Part shown: positions 1 to 9,155 of the stretch, one piece after another
Layout: each line of letters begins with the position of its first letter
Position numbering within the stretch: the stretch's first letter is position 1
Assembly: GCF_900044055.2 (NCBI RefSeq)
Contig: NZ_FCOX02000002.1
Span: 186,001-250,000 of the forward strand
Source: Caballeronia calidae
GTDB taxonomy: Bacteria > Pseudomonadota > Gammaproteobacteria > Burkholderiales > Burkholderiaceae
Direction of reading: 5' to 3'
Length of the DNA stretch: 64,000 bases
Made by a program: the position numbers and the translations under genes
The notes under the pieces: generated by a model
The model's input: the letters and a program-made list of their open reading frames with translations, nothing else
Told to the model about the DNA's origin: nothing
Database searches by the model: none

Positions 1-174
1 CACCGCGTCGCCTTCCGCGAGATCCTTCAGCGCGACCTTGTGACCTTGCGGCACGCGCTCGCGCAGCACGAGGCCATCGGCGAACGTGGCGCCTTCGCCG
101 AGACCGCCGTCGTTCACCACGATCGCGACGTTGTCGTCCGGATGGACGCGAATATAGAGAGGGGACTGATTCAT
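1..174 (-). CDS. garD: Galactarate dehydratase, N-terminal part (runs off left edge)
   Basis: The first 58 codons of a minus-strand gene are visible, starting at an ATG at 174 and running off the left edge. The translation begins [20 protein letters not shown] and continues with [17 protein letters not shown], which is the N-terminal SAF-type domain of the UxaA/GarD hydro-lyase family. GarD dehydrates galactarate to 5-dehydro-4-deoxyglucarate. The call is supported by the divergent kdgD, whose product consumes that compound, and by the sugar-acid transporter after it. An altronate or glucarate-type paralogue cannot be excluded from the fragment alone. Confidence 0.8.
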   Translation of the reverse strand, partial: MNQSPLYIRVHPDDNVAIVVNDGGLGEGATFADGLVLRERVPQGHKVALKDLAEGDAV

Positions 175-220
175 TCTGACGAATCCTTGAGCGAACACCG
201 CGCGGCTGCGGCTTGGAGTT

Positions 221-330
221 ATGTCATCCTACAACATAGACAGTCACAATTGGTAAGTATTTACCCGAGTCGATTGATCTTACTGGCTTAAATCGATTGT
301 ACGACGACTGTCTATGTTGTACGATGACTT
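221..330. promoter_or_regulatory. Divergent control region with two inverted copies of a 25-bp operator
   Basis: The 200-bp gap between garD (minus) and kdgD (plus) carries a 25-bp element at 221-245 and its inverted copy at 306-330, matching at 23 of 25 positions. The core of each arm is TCTATGTTGTA followed by GATGAC. The arms are about 85 bp apart centre to centre, roughly eight helical turns, which suits one dimer at each promoter or looping between them. A FadR-subfamily GntR sugar-acid regulator is the obvious candidate; no regulator gene is in view, so this is inference. Confidence 0.7.
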
Positions 331-374
331 ATAAGCTCGGCAACCGCCGGTCGCTGACCAACGAGATCCACACC

Positions 375-1292
375 ATGACGACACCGCAAGAACTGAAGCA
401 AATCGTTTCTGAAGGCCTGCTCTCCTTCCCCATCACGGACTTCGACAAACAAGGCAACTTCCGCGCGGACACCTACGCGCAGCGCCTCGAATGGCTGGCT
501 CCGTATGGTGCTTCGGCGCTGTTCGTCGCGGGCGGCACGGGCGAGTTCTTCTCGCTGACGCAACCCGAATATTCGCAGATCGTGAAGACGGCCACCGAAG
601 TGTGCCGCGGCAAGGTGCCGATTCTCGCGGGCGCGGGCGGCCCGACCCGCACGGCCATCGCGTTCGCGCAGGAAGCCGAGAAGCAAGGCGCGCAAGGCAT
701 TCTGCTGATGCCGCACTATCTGACGGAAGCGTCGCAGGAAGGCATCCGCGCGCACGCCGAAGAAGTCTGCCGCGCCGTGCCGAACATGGGCGTCATCATC
801 TACAACCGCGCCAACTCGAAGCTCAACGCAGACATGCTGGAGCAACTCGCGGACACGTGCCCGAACCTGATCGGCTTCAAGGACGGCGTCGGTGAAATCG
901 AGAACATGGTGACGATCCGCCGCCGTCTCGGCGACCGCTTCTCGTACCTCGGCGGCCTGCCGACGGCCGAAGTCTACGCCGCCGCATACAAGGCGCTGGG
1001 CGTGCCGGTGTACTCGTCGGCGGTGTTCAACTTCATCCCGAAGACCGCGATGGAGTTCTACCGCGCGATCGCCGCGGACGACCACGCGACCGTCGGCAAG
1101 CTGATCGACGAATTCTTCCTGCCGTACCTGAAGATCCGCAATCGCAAGGCGGGCTATGCGGTGTCGATCGTCAAGGCAGGCGCGAAGCTCGTCGGCCACG
1201 ACGCGGGTCCGGTGCGCGCGCCGCTGACCGATCTGACCGAAGAAGAGCTCGAGCAGCTCGACGTGCTGATCAAGAAGCTCGGCGCGCAGTAA
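375..1292 (+). CDS. kdgD: 5-dehydro-4-deoxyglucarate dehydratase
   Basis: KdgD converts 5-dehydro-4-deoxy-D-glucarate to 2,5-dioxopentanoate with loss of CO2 and water, the second step of galactarate/glucarate breakdown. The 305-residue protein is a class I aldolase-fold (DHDPS/NanA) member of normal length. GGTGEFF near residues 53-59 is the family's GGTGE substrate motif, Tyr143 in IIYNR is the conserved active-site tyrosine, and Lys169 in GFKDG is the Schiff-base lysine. The frame is open further upstream, but those codons run through the operator arm, so the ATG at 375 is preferred. It is divergent from garD and followed by the matching transporter. Confidence 0.95.
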   Translation: MTTPQELKQIVSEGLLSFPITDFDKQGNFRADTYAQRLEWLAPYGASALFVAGGTGEFFSLTQPEYSQIVKTATEVCRGKVPILAGAGGPTRTAIAFAQEAEKQGAQGILLMPHYLTEASQEGIRAHAEEVCRAVPNMGVIIYNRANSKLNADMLEQLADTCPNLIGFKDGVGEIENMVTIRRRLGDRFSYLGGLPTAEVYAAAYKALGVPVYSSAVFNFIPKTAMEFYRAIAADDHATVGKLIDEFFLPYLKIRNRKAGYAVSIVKAGAKLVGHDAGPVRAPLTDLTEEELEQLDVLIKKLGAQ

Positions 1293-1322
1293 GCAATACG
1301 ACACGCAATGAAGTTGCGTAGC

Positions 1323-1355
1323 ACCGGAGCGAGGCGCTGAAGCGCCAGCTCCGGT
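1323..1355 (+). other. Intercistronic RNA hairpin between kdgD and the transporter
   Basis: ACCGGAGC at 1323-1330 pairs with GCTCCGGT at 1348-1355, and inside it GGCGCT (1333-1338) pairs with AGCGCC (1341-1346), leaving a tiny loop. No T-run follows, so it is not a standard terminator. It sits in a 196-bp gap between co-directional genes and could be an RNA processing or stabilising element that lowers transporter expression relative to kdgD. The function is inferred. Confidence 0.5.
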
Positions 1356-1488
1356 CGCAGGAGACAAGCGAAGCGGGGGAACGCGTGACGCCGCAAGGCG
1401 TGGTGCGTCGCTTCGCACACGAGGGCCGCTCGAGGACGAACCGAGTGGCCCTGCGTGCATCAGCACGTTCGAGTGAAAGGGGAAGTCC

Positions 1489-2841
1489 ATGTCCATGAGC
1501 CGCACCGCGAATCCCGCGGACGTCATGAAGCGCACCAAGGTGCGTTATCTCATTCTGTTGCTGATCTTCGTGATCACGACGTTCAACTACGCGGACCGCG
1601 CGACCTTGTCCGTGACCGGCTCCGCGATGCGCGCCGAATTCGGCTTCGATGCGATCCGCATGGGTTACATCTTCTCGGCCTTCAGCTGGGCGTATGTGCT
1701 CTCGCAAGTGCCCGCGGGCTGGCTGCTCGACCGCTTCGGCGCGCGGCGCGTGTATGCGGCGAGCATCTTCCTGTGGTCGCTCTTCACGCTGCTGCAGAGC
1801 TCGATCGGCCTGCTCGGCAGCGCGGCCACCGCCGTGACCGCCCTCTTCGTGCTGCGTTTCGCGATGGGCGCGGCGGAAGCGCCCGCGTTCCCGGCCAATG
1901 CGAAAGTCGTCGCGAGCTGGTTCCCGACGAAGGAGCGCGGCACCGCATCGGCGATCTTCAACTCCGCGCAGTATTTCGCGGCTGTCGTCTTCACGCCGTT
2001 GATGGCCTGGCTCACGCACGCATTCGGCTGGCATCACGTGTATATCGTCATGGGCGTCGCCGGTCTGCTGCTCGCGCTCACGTGGCTCTCCGTGATGAAG
2101 AATCCGGTGGACCATCCGCGCGTGAACAAACAGGAACTCGAGTACATCGAGGAAGGCGGCGGTCTCGTGCATGGTCATCAGCGCGCGGGCGGCGCATCGC
2201 GTGCTTCTGGCAATCGCGTGGGCTGGCCGGTGGTGAAGCAACTGCTCACCAATCGCATGCTGCTCGGCGTGTATCTCGCGCAGTACTGCATCAACGTGCT
2301 CACGTACTTCTTCCTCACGTGGTTCCCGATCTATCTCGTGCAGGCGCGTCACATGACGATTCTGCAGGCGGGATTCGTCGCGTCCCTGCCGGCGATCTGC
2401 GGCTTCACGGGCGGCGTGCTCGGCGGCGTGATCTCCGATGGCCTCATCCGCCGCGGCAAGTCGCTGACCGTCGCGCGCAAGGTGCCGATCGTCGGCGGCA
2501 TGCTGCTGTCGTCGTGCATCATCGGCTGCAATTATGTCGATACGGACTGGGTCGTCGTCGCGCTGATGTCGCTCGCGTTCTTCGGCAAGGGCATCGGCGC
2601 ATTGGGCTGGGCCGTGGTCGCGGATACGTCGCCGAAGGAAGCCATCGGCCTTTCCGGCTCGATCTTCAACATGTTCGGCAACGTGGCGGGCATCGTGACG
2701 CCGATCGTGATCGGCTATCTCGTCGCGCAGTCGGGCTCGTTCAACGGCGCGCTGGCGTTCGTCGGGATCAATGCGTTGATCACGGTCTTCAGCTATCTCG
2801 TGATCGTGAAGGACATCAAGCGCGTCGAACTGCGCATTTGA
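1489..2841 (+). CDS. MFS sugar-acid (glucarate/galactarate-type) transporter
   Basis: A 450-residue inner-membrane protein of the anion:cation symporter family of the major facilitator superfamily, the group holding GudP and GarP. The first membrane segment ends with FNYADRATLSV, the usual N-terminal signature of these carriers, and PAGWLLDRFGARRV between helices 2 and 3 is the MFS loop motif. About twelve hydrophobic segments are visible. A purine-rich AAGGGGAAG lies just before the ATG at 1489. Position after kdgD suggests uptake of galactarate or glucarate with protons. The exact substrate is inferred from context. Confidence 0.88.
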   Translation: MSMSRTANPADVMKRTKVRYLILLLIFVITTFNYADRATLSVTGSAMRAEFGFDAIRMGYIFSAFSWAYVLSQVPAGWLLDRFGARRVYAASIFLWSLFTLLQSSIGLLGSAATAVTALFVLRFAMGAAEAPAFPANAKVVASWFPTKERGTASAIFNSAQYFAAVVFTPLMAWLTHAFGWHHVYIVMGVAGLLLALTWLSVMKNPVDHPRVNKQELEYIEEGGGLVHGHQRAGGASRASGNRVGWPVVKQLLTNRMLLGVYLAQYCINVLTYFFLTWFPIYLVQARHMTILQAGFVASLPAICGFTGGVLGGVISDGLIRRGKSLTVARKVPIVGGMLLSSCIIGCNYVDTDWVVVALMSLAFFGKGIGALGWAVVADTSPKEAIGLSGSIFNMFGNVAGIVTPIVIGYLVAQSGSFNGALAFVGINALITVFSYLVIVKDIKRVELRI

Positions 2842-2856
2842 TGAGCCTGAACTGAG

Positions 2857-2900
2857 ACGAGCCCGTTGCGTCGATGACGCAGCGGGCTCGTTTCATTTGG
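2857..2900 (+). terminator. Rho-independent terminator after the sugar-acid transporter
   Basis: ACGAGCCCG (2857-2865) pairs perfectly with CGGGCTCGT (2883-2891). An inner GCGTC/GACGC stem with a GAT loop extends the hairpin, and TTTCATTT follows. It lies 16 bp after the transporter stop and ends that transcript. The minus-strand side has no comparable T-run. Confidence 0.85.
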
Positions 2901-2908
2901 GCGGCTGC

Positions 2909-3241
2909 TCAGCTTGCCTGAATCACGTCGATGCGCAGCGCCTCGCCGCCATCGACGATCGAGAGCAGGCGATCCACATTCGGATGCGCGCCCGGACGAT
3001 TGCGCGCATCGGCGGTATGTTCGGCGAACACGGCGAGCGCGTGTTCCGCTGCGTTGGCGTCCAGCGTGCCGAACGCCTGCTTCAGATAGTTATAGACCGC
3101 GAGCGAACCTTGCTTGCCCGGCTTGTTCTCGATGCTGGCGACCACTTCGCCTTTGCCGTCGATAAGATCGATGCGCTCGATGCCGTCGATGGCGGGCAGT
3201 TGCGCCAGGTTATCCTTGAATACATTGCTCGGCTGGATCAC
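2909..3241 (-). CDS. Small conserved hypothetical protein (DUF2322-like)
   Basis: A 110-residue soluble protein of unknown function. It contains NLAQLPAIDGIERIDLIDGKG, an ENKPGKQGSLAVYNYL stretch and an FAEHTADARNRPGAHPNVDRL block, resembling from memory the short DUF2322 family of beta- and gammaproteobacteria; I could not check this. The frame is open to a GTG at 3250, but the GGAG at 3250-3253 overlaps that codon and lies eight bases before the GTG at 3241, so 3241 is the better start. It stands between the transporter terminator and the cytochrome oxidase operon and probably has its own promoter in the 60 bp upstream. Confidence 0.65.
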   Translation of the reverse strand: MIQPSNVFKDNLAQLPAIDGIERIDLIDGKGEVVASIENKPGKQGSLAVYNYLKQAFGTLDANAAEHALAVFAEHTADARNRPGAHPNVDRLLSIVDGGEALRIDVIQAS

Positions 3242-3307
3242 GAAAAGCACTCCATGTTATGAGTTGATGATGCGGGGCGCAGTATCTTAGCCCATCAGCC
3301 GGCATTG

Positions 3308-3649
3308 TCATGACCCGGCCGACCCCGCGTCTTGCGGCACCGCGGGTGGCTGCCACGGCGCCACGTGAATCGTCCGCGTCATGTAATCCGTACCGCTCAG
3401 GCCGAACAGCAGACTCAGTGTCAGCAAAGCCGTGATCGCGGCGATGCGGACCATCGGCGAGGCCCTGCGCAAATTCATGAAAAAGATCGCCACGAGCAAC
3501 GCTTTCGCGACCCCAATGAGAAGGTTGATCGCGCTATTCCACGCGCCCAGCTTCAGATACGAACTGCCGAACGTCAGCAGCAGCAGCGCCAACAGTGCGG
3601 CCCATACCTTGAGTTCGTCCGCGTAGCGGCGTACCTCATGTAAGTTCAT
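3308..3649 (-). CDS. Cytochrome c oxidase subunit IV (small membrane subunit)
   Basis: A 113-residue protein with three hydrophobic segments, matching the prokaryotic subunit IV family of caa3 oxidases, a small non-catalytic subunit of the inner-membrane complex. [20 protein letters not shown] is the characteristic middle helix and loop. The start at 3649 is fixed by AAGGAGT seven bases upstream and by the 4-bp ATGA overlap with subunit III; the frame is open further upstream, but that part lies inside subunit III. It is the last gene of the twelve-gene respiratory operon. Confidence 0.85.
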   Translation of the reverse strand: MNLHEVRRYADELKVWAALLALLLLTFGSSYLKLGAWNSAINLLIGVAKALLVAIFFMNLRRASPMVRIAAITALLTLSLLFGLSGTDYMTRTIHVAPWQPPAVPQDAGSAGS

Positions 3650-4287
3650 CCGCCACTCCTTCCTACGAGATACAACAAGGGATAAAGAAAGATCCATACG
3701 ATGTCGACGAAATGCCAGTAAAGACCGGCCACTTCGATACGCTCGGCTTTCGCAAACAAGCGCTCACGACGGGAAAGTTCGAGCGCGAAGAGAACGACCA
3801 TGACAATGCCGATGATCAGATGCAGTGCATGAAGGCCGGTCATGCCGAAATAGAGGAAATAGAACAACTGCGCGGCATCGGCATGGCTCGGCTCGGGAAA
3901 TGCGAAGCCCGCGCCGGGCACGAGGTGCTCTTGCCACTCCTTCCAATACTCGATGCCCTTGATGGCAAGGAATACGCCGCCGAGCGCGGCCGTGAAAAAC
4001 AGCATGCGCGCCGCGAGCCGCATTGCATCGATCTTTCGTGCCTGCACGGCGATCGCCATCGTCATGCTGCTCGTCAATAGCACGGCCGTGTTGATCGTGC
4101 CGAGCATGACATCGGTGTGACGGCTCGCGGCGGCAAAGCCTTCGGGAAAATGCGTGCGTCCGTAGAGGTAGCCGAAAAAAAGCGGGCCGAAGAACATCAG
4201 CTCCGTCGCAATGAAGGTCCACATGCCCAGCGTGGACGCTTCTTCCTGCTGCGCGGCGTTATCGAACTGTTCGGCATGACGGCTCAT
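3646..4287 (-). CDS. ctaE: Cytochrome c oxidase subunit III
   Basis: A 213-residue inner-membrane subunit of the terminal oxidase with about five transmembrane helices. Family marks are [15 protein letters not shown] near the N-terminus, GIEYWKEW in the middle, and [10 protein letters not shown] and [20 protein letters not shown] towards the C-terminus, the last being the conserved WHFVD subunit III signature. Subunit III supports proton uptake and stability of the catalytic core. The gene overlaps subunit I and subunit IV by ATGA at both ends, so its translation is probably coupled to theirs. Confidence 0.95.
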   Translation of the reverse strand: MSRHAEQFDNAAQQEEASTLGMWTFIATELMFFGPLFFGYLYGRTHFPEGFAAASRHTDVMLGTINTAVLLTSSMTMAIAVQARKIDAMRLAARMLFFTAALGGVFLAIKGIEYWKEWQEHLVPGAGFAFPEPSHADAAQLFYFLYFGMTGLHALHLIIGIVMVVLFALELSRRERLFAKAERIEVAGLYWHFVDIVWIFLYPLLYLVGRSGG

Positions 4288-5906
4288 TGCGGCGCCTCGT
4301 CTCCGGTTTCCGGATCGTAGAGATATGGATCGCGCTGCACGACGGGCGGATGCTCGAAGTTATGCTTGGGCGGCGGCGAAGCCGTTTGCCATTCGAGGCC
4401 GGTGGCACGCCAGGGGTTCGGTCCCGCAGGCTTGCCATAGAAGAGCGACCATATCAGATAGCCGAAGGGCATCAGATAGCCGACCGCGAGAATCGATGCA
4501 CCCGCCGACGACAAGACATTGAGCACCTGAAACTCCGGCGGATACGCATGATAGCGACGCGGCATGCCTTCGAAGCCGAGCAGGTACTGCGGAAAGAATG
4601 TCAGATTGAAGCCGAAGAAAATGATCAGCGCGGCCACGCGGCCCAGCATTTCCGGGTACATGCGCCCCGTCATCTTCGGCCACCAGAAGTGGATGCCGCC
4701 CAGATAAGCCATCACGGTGCCGCCCACCATGATGTAGTGAAAATGGGCGATGACGTAATACGTGTCCGTCAGATGAACGTCCAACGCCAGCGAGGCCAGC
4801 GTCAACCCCGCGAGCCCGCCGATGGTGAAAAGCCCGACGAAGCCGAGCGCGTAGAGCATGGGTGCGGAAAAGGTAATGCGGCCCTTGTAGAGCGTCGCGG
4901 TCCAGTTGAAGACCTTGATGGCCGATGGAATCGCAACCAGAAAGGACAGCAGCGAGAACACCATGCTCGCGTACATCGACTGACCCGAGACGAACATGTG
5001 ATGGCCCCAGACCAGAAAGCCGATCGATGCGATGCCGAGAATCGCGTACGCCATGAAGCGATAGCCGAAGACGCGCTTGCGCGCGAAGCACGGAATGATT
5101 TCACTCGCCACGCCCATCGCGGGCAGCACCATGATGTAAACCGCCGGATGCGAGTAGAACCAGAAGAGGTGCTGGAAGAGCAGCGGATCGCCGCCGAGCG
5201 CCGGATCGAAGATGCCGATGTGCAGCAGGCGTTCCGCCGCCAGCAACGCGAGCGTCATCGCCAGCACCGGCGTGGCCAGCACGAGGATGATCGAGGTGGC
5301 GTAGTTGGCCCAGACGAAGAGCGGCAAGCGGAACCACGTCATGCCCGGCGCGCGCATCGTATGCACGGTGACGATGAAATTGAGGCCCGTCAGGATGGAG
5401 GAAAAGCCGACGATGAATACGCCGACCACCGCGATGATCACGTTGCTGTTCGAGAACATCGTCGAGAACGGCGTGTAAAAGGTCCATCCGGTATCCACGC
5501 CGCCCGCGTAGAGCGCGCCCATCGTGAAGAGGCCGCCCACCACGAAGATGTACCAGCTCAGGAGGTTCAGGCGCGGAAAGGCGAGATCGCGCGCGCCTAT
5601 CATCATCGGCATCAGAAAGTTGCCGAGCGCCGAAGGAATCGACGGGATCAGGAACATCCACACCATGATCACGCCATGTGCGGTGAACAGCCGGTTATAC
5701 GTGTCGGCCGAAACCAGTTGGCCTTGCGGCGTCATGAGATTCAGCCGCATGAGGGCCGCGGCCGCGCCGCCCACGAAAAAGAACGCCGTGATCGACACCA
5801 TGTAAAGCCAGCCAATGCGCTTGTGATCGTGCGTGGTGAGCCACGACTTCAGCGTCCACTCGTCGAGATAGTCCGGCGCTTCGGCTTCACTGACTCGCGC
5901 GTGCAT
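4284..5906 (-). CDS. ctaD: Cytochrome c oxidase subunit I, A2-type
   Basis: The 540-residue catalytic subunit reduces oxygen to water at a haem a3-CuB centre and pumps protons. Ligands are visible: His77 (haem a), His253 with Tyr257 in YSHPAVY (CuB and its cross-linked tyrosine), His302-His303 (CuB), His388 (haem a3) and His390 (haem a). The A1-family glutamate of GHPEV is Ala255; the YS pair before HP is the established hallmark of A2-type oxidases. The start at 5906 has GGAGG upstream and overlaps subunit II by 20 bp. The frame extends further upstream but only inside subunit II. Confidence 0.96.
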   Translation of the reverse strand: MHARVSEAEAPDYLDEWTLKSWLTTHDHKRIGWLYMVSITAFFFVGGAAAALMRLNLMTPQGQLVSADTYNRLFTAHGVIMVWMFLIPSIPSALGNFLMPMMIGARDLAFPRLNLLSWYIFVVGGLFTMGALYAGGVDTGWTFYTPFSTMFSNSNVIIAVVGVFIVGFSSILTGLNFIVTVHTMRAPGMTWFRLPLFVWANYATSIILVLATPVLAMTLALLAAERLLHIGIFDPALGGDPLLFQHLFWFYSHPAVYIMVLPAMGVASEIIPCFARKRVFGYRFMAYAILGIASIGFLVWGHHMFVSGQSMYASMVFSLLSFLVAIPSAIKVFNWTATLYKGRITFSAPMLYALGFVGLFTIGGLAGLTLASLALDVHLTDTYYVIAHFHYIMVGGTVMAYLGGIHFWWPKMTGRMYPEMLGRVAALIIFFGFNLTFFPQYLLGFEGMPRRYHAYPPEFQVLNVLSSAGASILAVGYLMPFGYLIWSLFYGKPAGPNPWRATGLEWQTASPPPKHNFEHPPVVQRDPYLYDPETGDEAPQ

Positions 5907-6837
5907 GATCGCCTCCGGTGGAACGGATGTATTCGATGATGGCCAATATGTCGTCCTCGCTGATCTGACCGGCGAACGACGGCATGATGGGCTCGTATCC
6001 GGCCACGACGTCCTTGCGCGGCAGCAGCATGGAGTCGCGGATATAGACTTCGTCGGCAATGAGCGACCGGCCATCGGCGAGATGAACTTCACGCCCCAGC
6101 AATCCGTGCAGATCGGGCGCGTGAACCGAGGATTGCGCCTCATGGCATCCGCTGCAACCATAGCGCCGGTATAGCTCGAAGCCGCGCGCGGCCATGCCCG
6201 GCTGATGATTGCCGCTCGCGAGCCACGCGGCAAAATCGCCCGGCTGCATCACGACGATGCGCCCGCCCATGGCCGCGTGGTCAGTGCCGCAATATTCGGC
6301 GCAATGGAGATGGAATTCGCCTGTTTCGGTCGCGGTGAACCAGATCGTCGTGTATCGGCCCGGCACGACGTCCTGCTTGATCCGGAAATCGGGCACGTAA
6401 AAGCTATGAATGACGTCCTGTGAAGTCATCACGATGCGCACCGGCCTGTTCACCGGCACATGCAATTCGTCGATTTCCCGCTTGCCGTTCGCGTGCTCCA
6501 GCTTCCACATCCACTGCTTTGCGACCACGAACACCGGCATCGCATCGGGCGGCACGCGATAGAGTTGCGTGAAGTCGTAGGCGGCCCATGCGAACGTGCC
6601 GATAAAGAGCACGAGCGGCGTCACGGTCCAGGCGATTTCGACCGCGCGGGCGGACGTCGGCGCATGACTGCGATCGGCCGTCGATCCCGCGCGGTAGCGA
6701 ATCGAAAAGATCACGATCAACAGCGCCACGGCGAGCGCAACCGCGGCCAACACAATGAGCTGCGCGATGAAGAGCGCATCGTAGCGGCCGCTTGCCGTCG
6801 TCGCGCTGTGCGGAAAGAAGTGAAAGGAAGCATTCAT
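5887..6837 (-). CDS. ctaC: Cytochrome c oxidase subunit II fused to cytochrome c (caa3 type)
   Basis: A 316-residue membrane-anchored electron-entry subunit. Two N-terminal helices (about 22-45 and 68-90) precede a periplasmic cupredoxin domain with the CuA ligands His144, Cys179, Glu181, Cys183, His187 and Met190 in VIHSF and [15 protein letters not shown]-terminal class I cytochrome c domain follows, with CSGCH at 228-232 and a likely axial Met in PIMPSF. The fusion makes this a caa3 oxidase able to take electrons directly from a membrane partner, here probably alternative complex III. AAGGAG lies seven bases before the ATG, which overlaps the SCO gene by ATGA. Confidence 0.96.
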   Translation of the reverse strand: MNASFHFFPHSATTASGRYDALFIAQLIVLAAVALAVALLIVIFSIRYRAGSTADRSHAPTSARAVEIAWTVTPLVLFIGTFAWAAYDFTQLYRVPPDAMPVFVVAKQWMWKLEHANGKREIDELHVPVNRPVRIVMTSQDVIHSFYVPDFRIKQDVVPGRYTTIWFTATETGEFHLHCAEYCGTDHAAMGGRIVVMQPGDFAAWLASGNHQPGMAARGFELYRRYGCSGCHEAQSSVHAPDLHGLLGREVHLADGRSLIADEVYIRDSMLLPRKDVVAGYEPIMPSFAGQISEDDILAIIEYIRSTGGDHARASQ

Positions 6838-7682
6838 GTCGCGCTCCTTTTCGTCGCGCGCCACAGCAAGACGAGAAGCGCCGCCAGCACCATCAGACAT
6901 GCCGCGCGCACGCCCGCGATAATCTGCGCGCTGTAACGGCCCGTCACCGGGTCGTAATGCGAGCACAGCAACAGCAACTGGTCGACCGGCGAGCCGATGT
7001 GTCCCGACGAAGCATCGATCAGCGCGAGCCGCAGATCGCGCGGATCGAAACGCACACCCATGAAGTAATGAGAGATGCGGCCGTCTTGCGTGGCCACGAT
7101 GAAGCCTGCCGGATGCATGTACTGCTGCAATTGCCGGTCGTAGACGTATTCGAACCCGACGCTGCGCGCGAGTGCGTCGATGTCCGGCTTCGTTCCGGTC
7201 AGCAGGGTCAGCTCGGCGCCCGTGTTGCCAAGCAGGGGCGCATAAGAGGCCTTCTTGCTGGCGGCGAGCCTGGGCGTCTCCGACGGATCGATGCTTACGC
7301 CCAGCACCCGGTAGGCATGTGGCGGCAGGCCCACGGCGGCAAGACTCTGGAGCACGCCGTCCATCAGCGTGCTGCACAGGTTGGGGCAATGGAAATAGCC
7401 CAGCACCAACACCACCGGCCGGTCGCCGAAATATGCGCCGAGATGCGCGGGCTTTCCGTTGTCGTCGATAAATGTGCTGGATAAAGGCAGTTTCGCATCG
7501 AGCCGTTGCACGTATCGCGTCTGCTCCGGCGGACGAACCGCGAGCGCCTGCGCGCGCACCGGATGATGCATGAGGCCGATGACGCAGGCGAAGACCAGGA
7601 GCAGCGTCCATCGGCGCACGCTCCCCCGCGCGATGCCGCTGGTCCCGCTCGCACTACGCCGCGATCCGTGCAGACGTGTCAT
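6834..7682 (-). CDS. SCO1/SenC-type copper chaperone
   Basis: A 282-residue thioredoxin-fold protein that delivers copper to the CuA site of subunit II. The copper motif CPNLC is at residues 99-103 after the GYFHCPNLC strand, and the third ligand histidine is in QYMHPAGFIV. An N-terminal hydrophobic stretch (about 25-45) and a second membrane segment at the extreme C-terminus anchor it on the periplasmic side. AAGGAG precedes the ATG at 7682. It overlaps its neighbours on both sides by ATGA and lies directly before subunit II, whose copper centre it should load. Confidence 0.93.
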   Translation of the reverse strand: MTRLHGSRRSASGTSGIARGSVRRWTLLLVFACVIGLMHHPVRAQALAVRPPEQTRYVQRLDAKLPLSSTFIDDNGKPAHLGAYFGDRPVVLVLGYFHCPNLCSTLMDGVLQSLAAVGLPPHAYRVLGVSIDPSETPRLAASKKASYAPLLGNTGAELTLLTGTKPDIDALARSVGFEYVYDRQLQQYMHPAGFIVATQDGRISHYFMGVRFDPRDLRLALIDASSGHIGSPVDQLLLLCSHYDPVTGRYSAQIIAGVRAACLMVLAALLVLLWRATKRSAT

Positions 7683-8074
7683 GGAGACTCCTTGCGCACA
7701 TCGGCCGATTTACCGCTTTGGCTTTGCCCTTGGCTCGTGATGCGCATCGCCTCTTCGATGGGAATACGCGCGATGCCGCCTTTCCGATCGATCCATTCCC
7801 ACGATTCGAGCAACTTGCGCTTTTCCGCCTCATACTGCGCGCGATCCTGCCGCGGTGCGCTTTGCAATGTGGGCGGCGCCACTCGTGGCACCTTCCCGGC
7901 ATCCGGCCCGCCATAGGGCTGCGCGCCGGACGGAGCGCCCCACCACTGCCAGAGGAGCCATGCCGCCAACACCACGAGCACGATGCCGATCGCAATGGAA
8001 GCGCCGCCCCACACCACGCCGCGAACGTTCACGTGATTCGGCGCAGGCGAGGTTTCCGGCTGGCGCTCAGACAT
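7679..8074 (-). CDS. Single-span membrane protein of the act-cta operon, function unknown
   Basis: A 131-residue protein that I do not recognise beyond its setting. It has a short polar N-terminus, one hydrophobic helix at about 20-46 (GGASIAIGIVLVVLAAWLLW), a proline/glycine-rich linker and a charged C-terminal part with EKRKLLESWEWIDRKGGIARIPIEEAMRI. That last block resembles the IPIEEAM segment of proteins encoded next to SCO in other act/cox clusters, so an assembly or linker role is plausible. It overlaps actF by 8 bp and the SCO gene by ATGA. Confidence 0.75.
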   Translation of the reverse strand: MSERQPETSPAPNHVNVRGVVWGGASIAIGIVLVVLAAWLLWQWWGAPSGAQPYGGPDAGKVPRVAPPTLQSAPRQDRAQYEAEKRKLLESWEWIDRKGGIARIPIEEAMRITSQGQSQSGKSADVRKESP

Positions 8075-9155
8075 GGCCGACTCCTGCTGCGGTGGTCGAG
8101 GCGATGCCGCCGCGCTTCTTCATCGCCACATAAGCAGCCACGAGGAAAGCGCTGATCGTGAGCGGCACGGTCCATAGCCACTGCAACCATCCAACCGGAA
8201 GCGAGGGAAAGATCGTCCACCAGACATCGAGCTGATGAGCGGCAAGCAACCCGGCCGCCAGCCACCCGAGCAGCGCGGGCGCTTCCTTGGCATTGCGAAA
8301 AAGCGGGATCAGCAGCGGCGCAAAAAAATGAAACAGCGCCAGAAGCCATGCGACGTAGAGCCAGCCGTGCTGCATGCGCGGGATGTACCACGCGATTTCA
8401 TGCGGCAGATTTTCGGCCCAGATGATGAGGAACTGCGTGAACGCGAGATAGGCCCATGTCATCACGTACATCAGCAGCAGGTTGCCGAGGTCGCGAAAGA
8501 TGATGGGCTGCGGCAAAGGACGCGTGCGTGTCGCGAGCAGCGCCGCGAGCGCCATGCCGGCGAGCGCCTGGCTCACGCCGACCAGCATGCCGAACACGCT
8601 CGAATACCAGACCGGCATCAGCGACATCACCCAGTCCAGTGCGGCAAGGCTTATCGTCAAGCCGTAGACGATCAGCGCTGCCGCCGAGAACCGTGCGGAT
8701 CGCCGCCACGCCGGTTGCCTCGATAGCGATGCGAGCACCGTCCACACCGCGAGATAGAAGACACTGCGCGCGACGAAGAACCATGGCATGAGCCACATGC
8801 TCTTGAACCACGCACTCCTGGCCGGCAGCTCGCCCGCCCAGCGCTCGACGCCTGTGGATGCTCGCGGCGCCCATGGATACAGTTCGTGCATGCCGATCAG
8901 CACCGGCAGGAAAAGCAAGGCCAGAATCCACATGACGCGCGACAGTTCGAGCAAGGGTTGGCGAATCGCTTCGCCCCATCGCCCGCCGGTCAGGTTATGG
9001 ACCCAGACGTTCGCGAGGCCACCCATCACCAACCCGCAGCAGAACCACCAGGTTGCAAGATAAGCGCCCAGCAGCGCCTGGGGAGCGAACGACCAGGCCG
9101 CGATGCAGGCAGCAACCAGGACGGCAAGCGCAGCCAGCGGGAGATAGCGGTTCAT
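8067..9155 (-). CDS. actF: Alternative complex III subunit ActF (integral membrane)
   Basis: A 362-residue polytopic protein of about ten hydrophobic segments. It matches the quinol:cytochrome c oxidoreductase ActF family, which is related to ActC but shorter. Recognisable stretches are TWWFCCGLVMGGLANVWVHN, PVLIGMHELYPW and a C-terminal VGWLQWLWTVPLTISAFLVA. ActF sits in the inner membrane of complex III as a peripheral membrane-arm subunit. The ATG at 9155 has GGAGG upstream and overlaps actE by ATGA; the longer open frame lies inside actE. Confidence 0.88.
   Translation of the reverse strand: MNRYLPLAALAVLVAACIAAWSFAPQALLGAYLATWWFCCGLVMGGLANVWVHNLTGGRWGEAIRQPLLELSRVMWILALLFLPVLIGMHELYPWAPRASTGVERWAGELPARSAWFKSMWLMPWFFVARSVFYLAVWTVLASLSRQPAWRRSARFSAAALIVYGLTISLAALDWVMSLMPVWYSSVFGMLVGVSQALAGMALAALLATRTRPLPQPIIFRDLGNLLLMYVMTWAYLAFTQFLIIWAENLPHEIAWYIPRMQHGWLYVAWLLALFHFFAPLLIPLFRNAKEAPALLGWLAAGLLAAHQLDVWWTIFPSLPVGWLQWLWTVPLTISAFLVAAYVAMKKRGGIASTTAAGVGHV

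Noticed and set aside
4287..5939. 550-codon plus-strand frame opposite ctaD
   Set aside because: The opposite strand encodes a complete oxidase subunit I with all ligands; the plus-strand product has no fold-like features.
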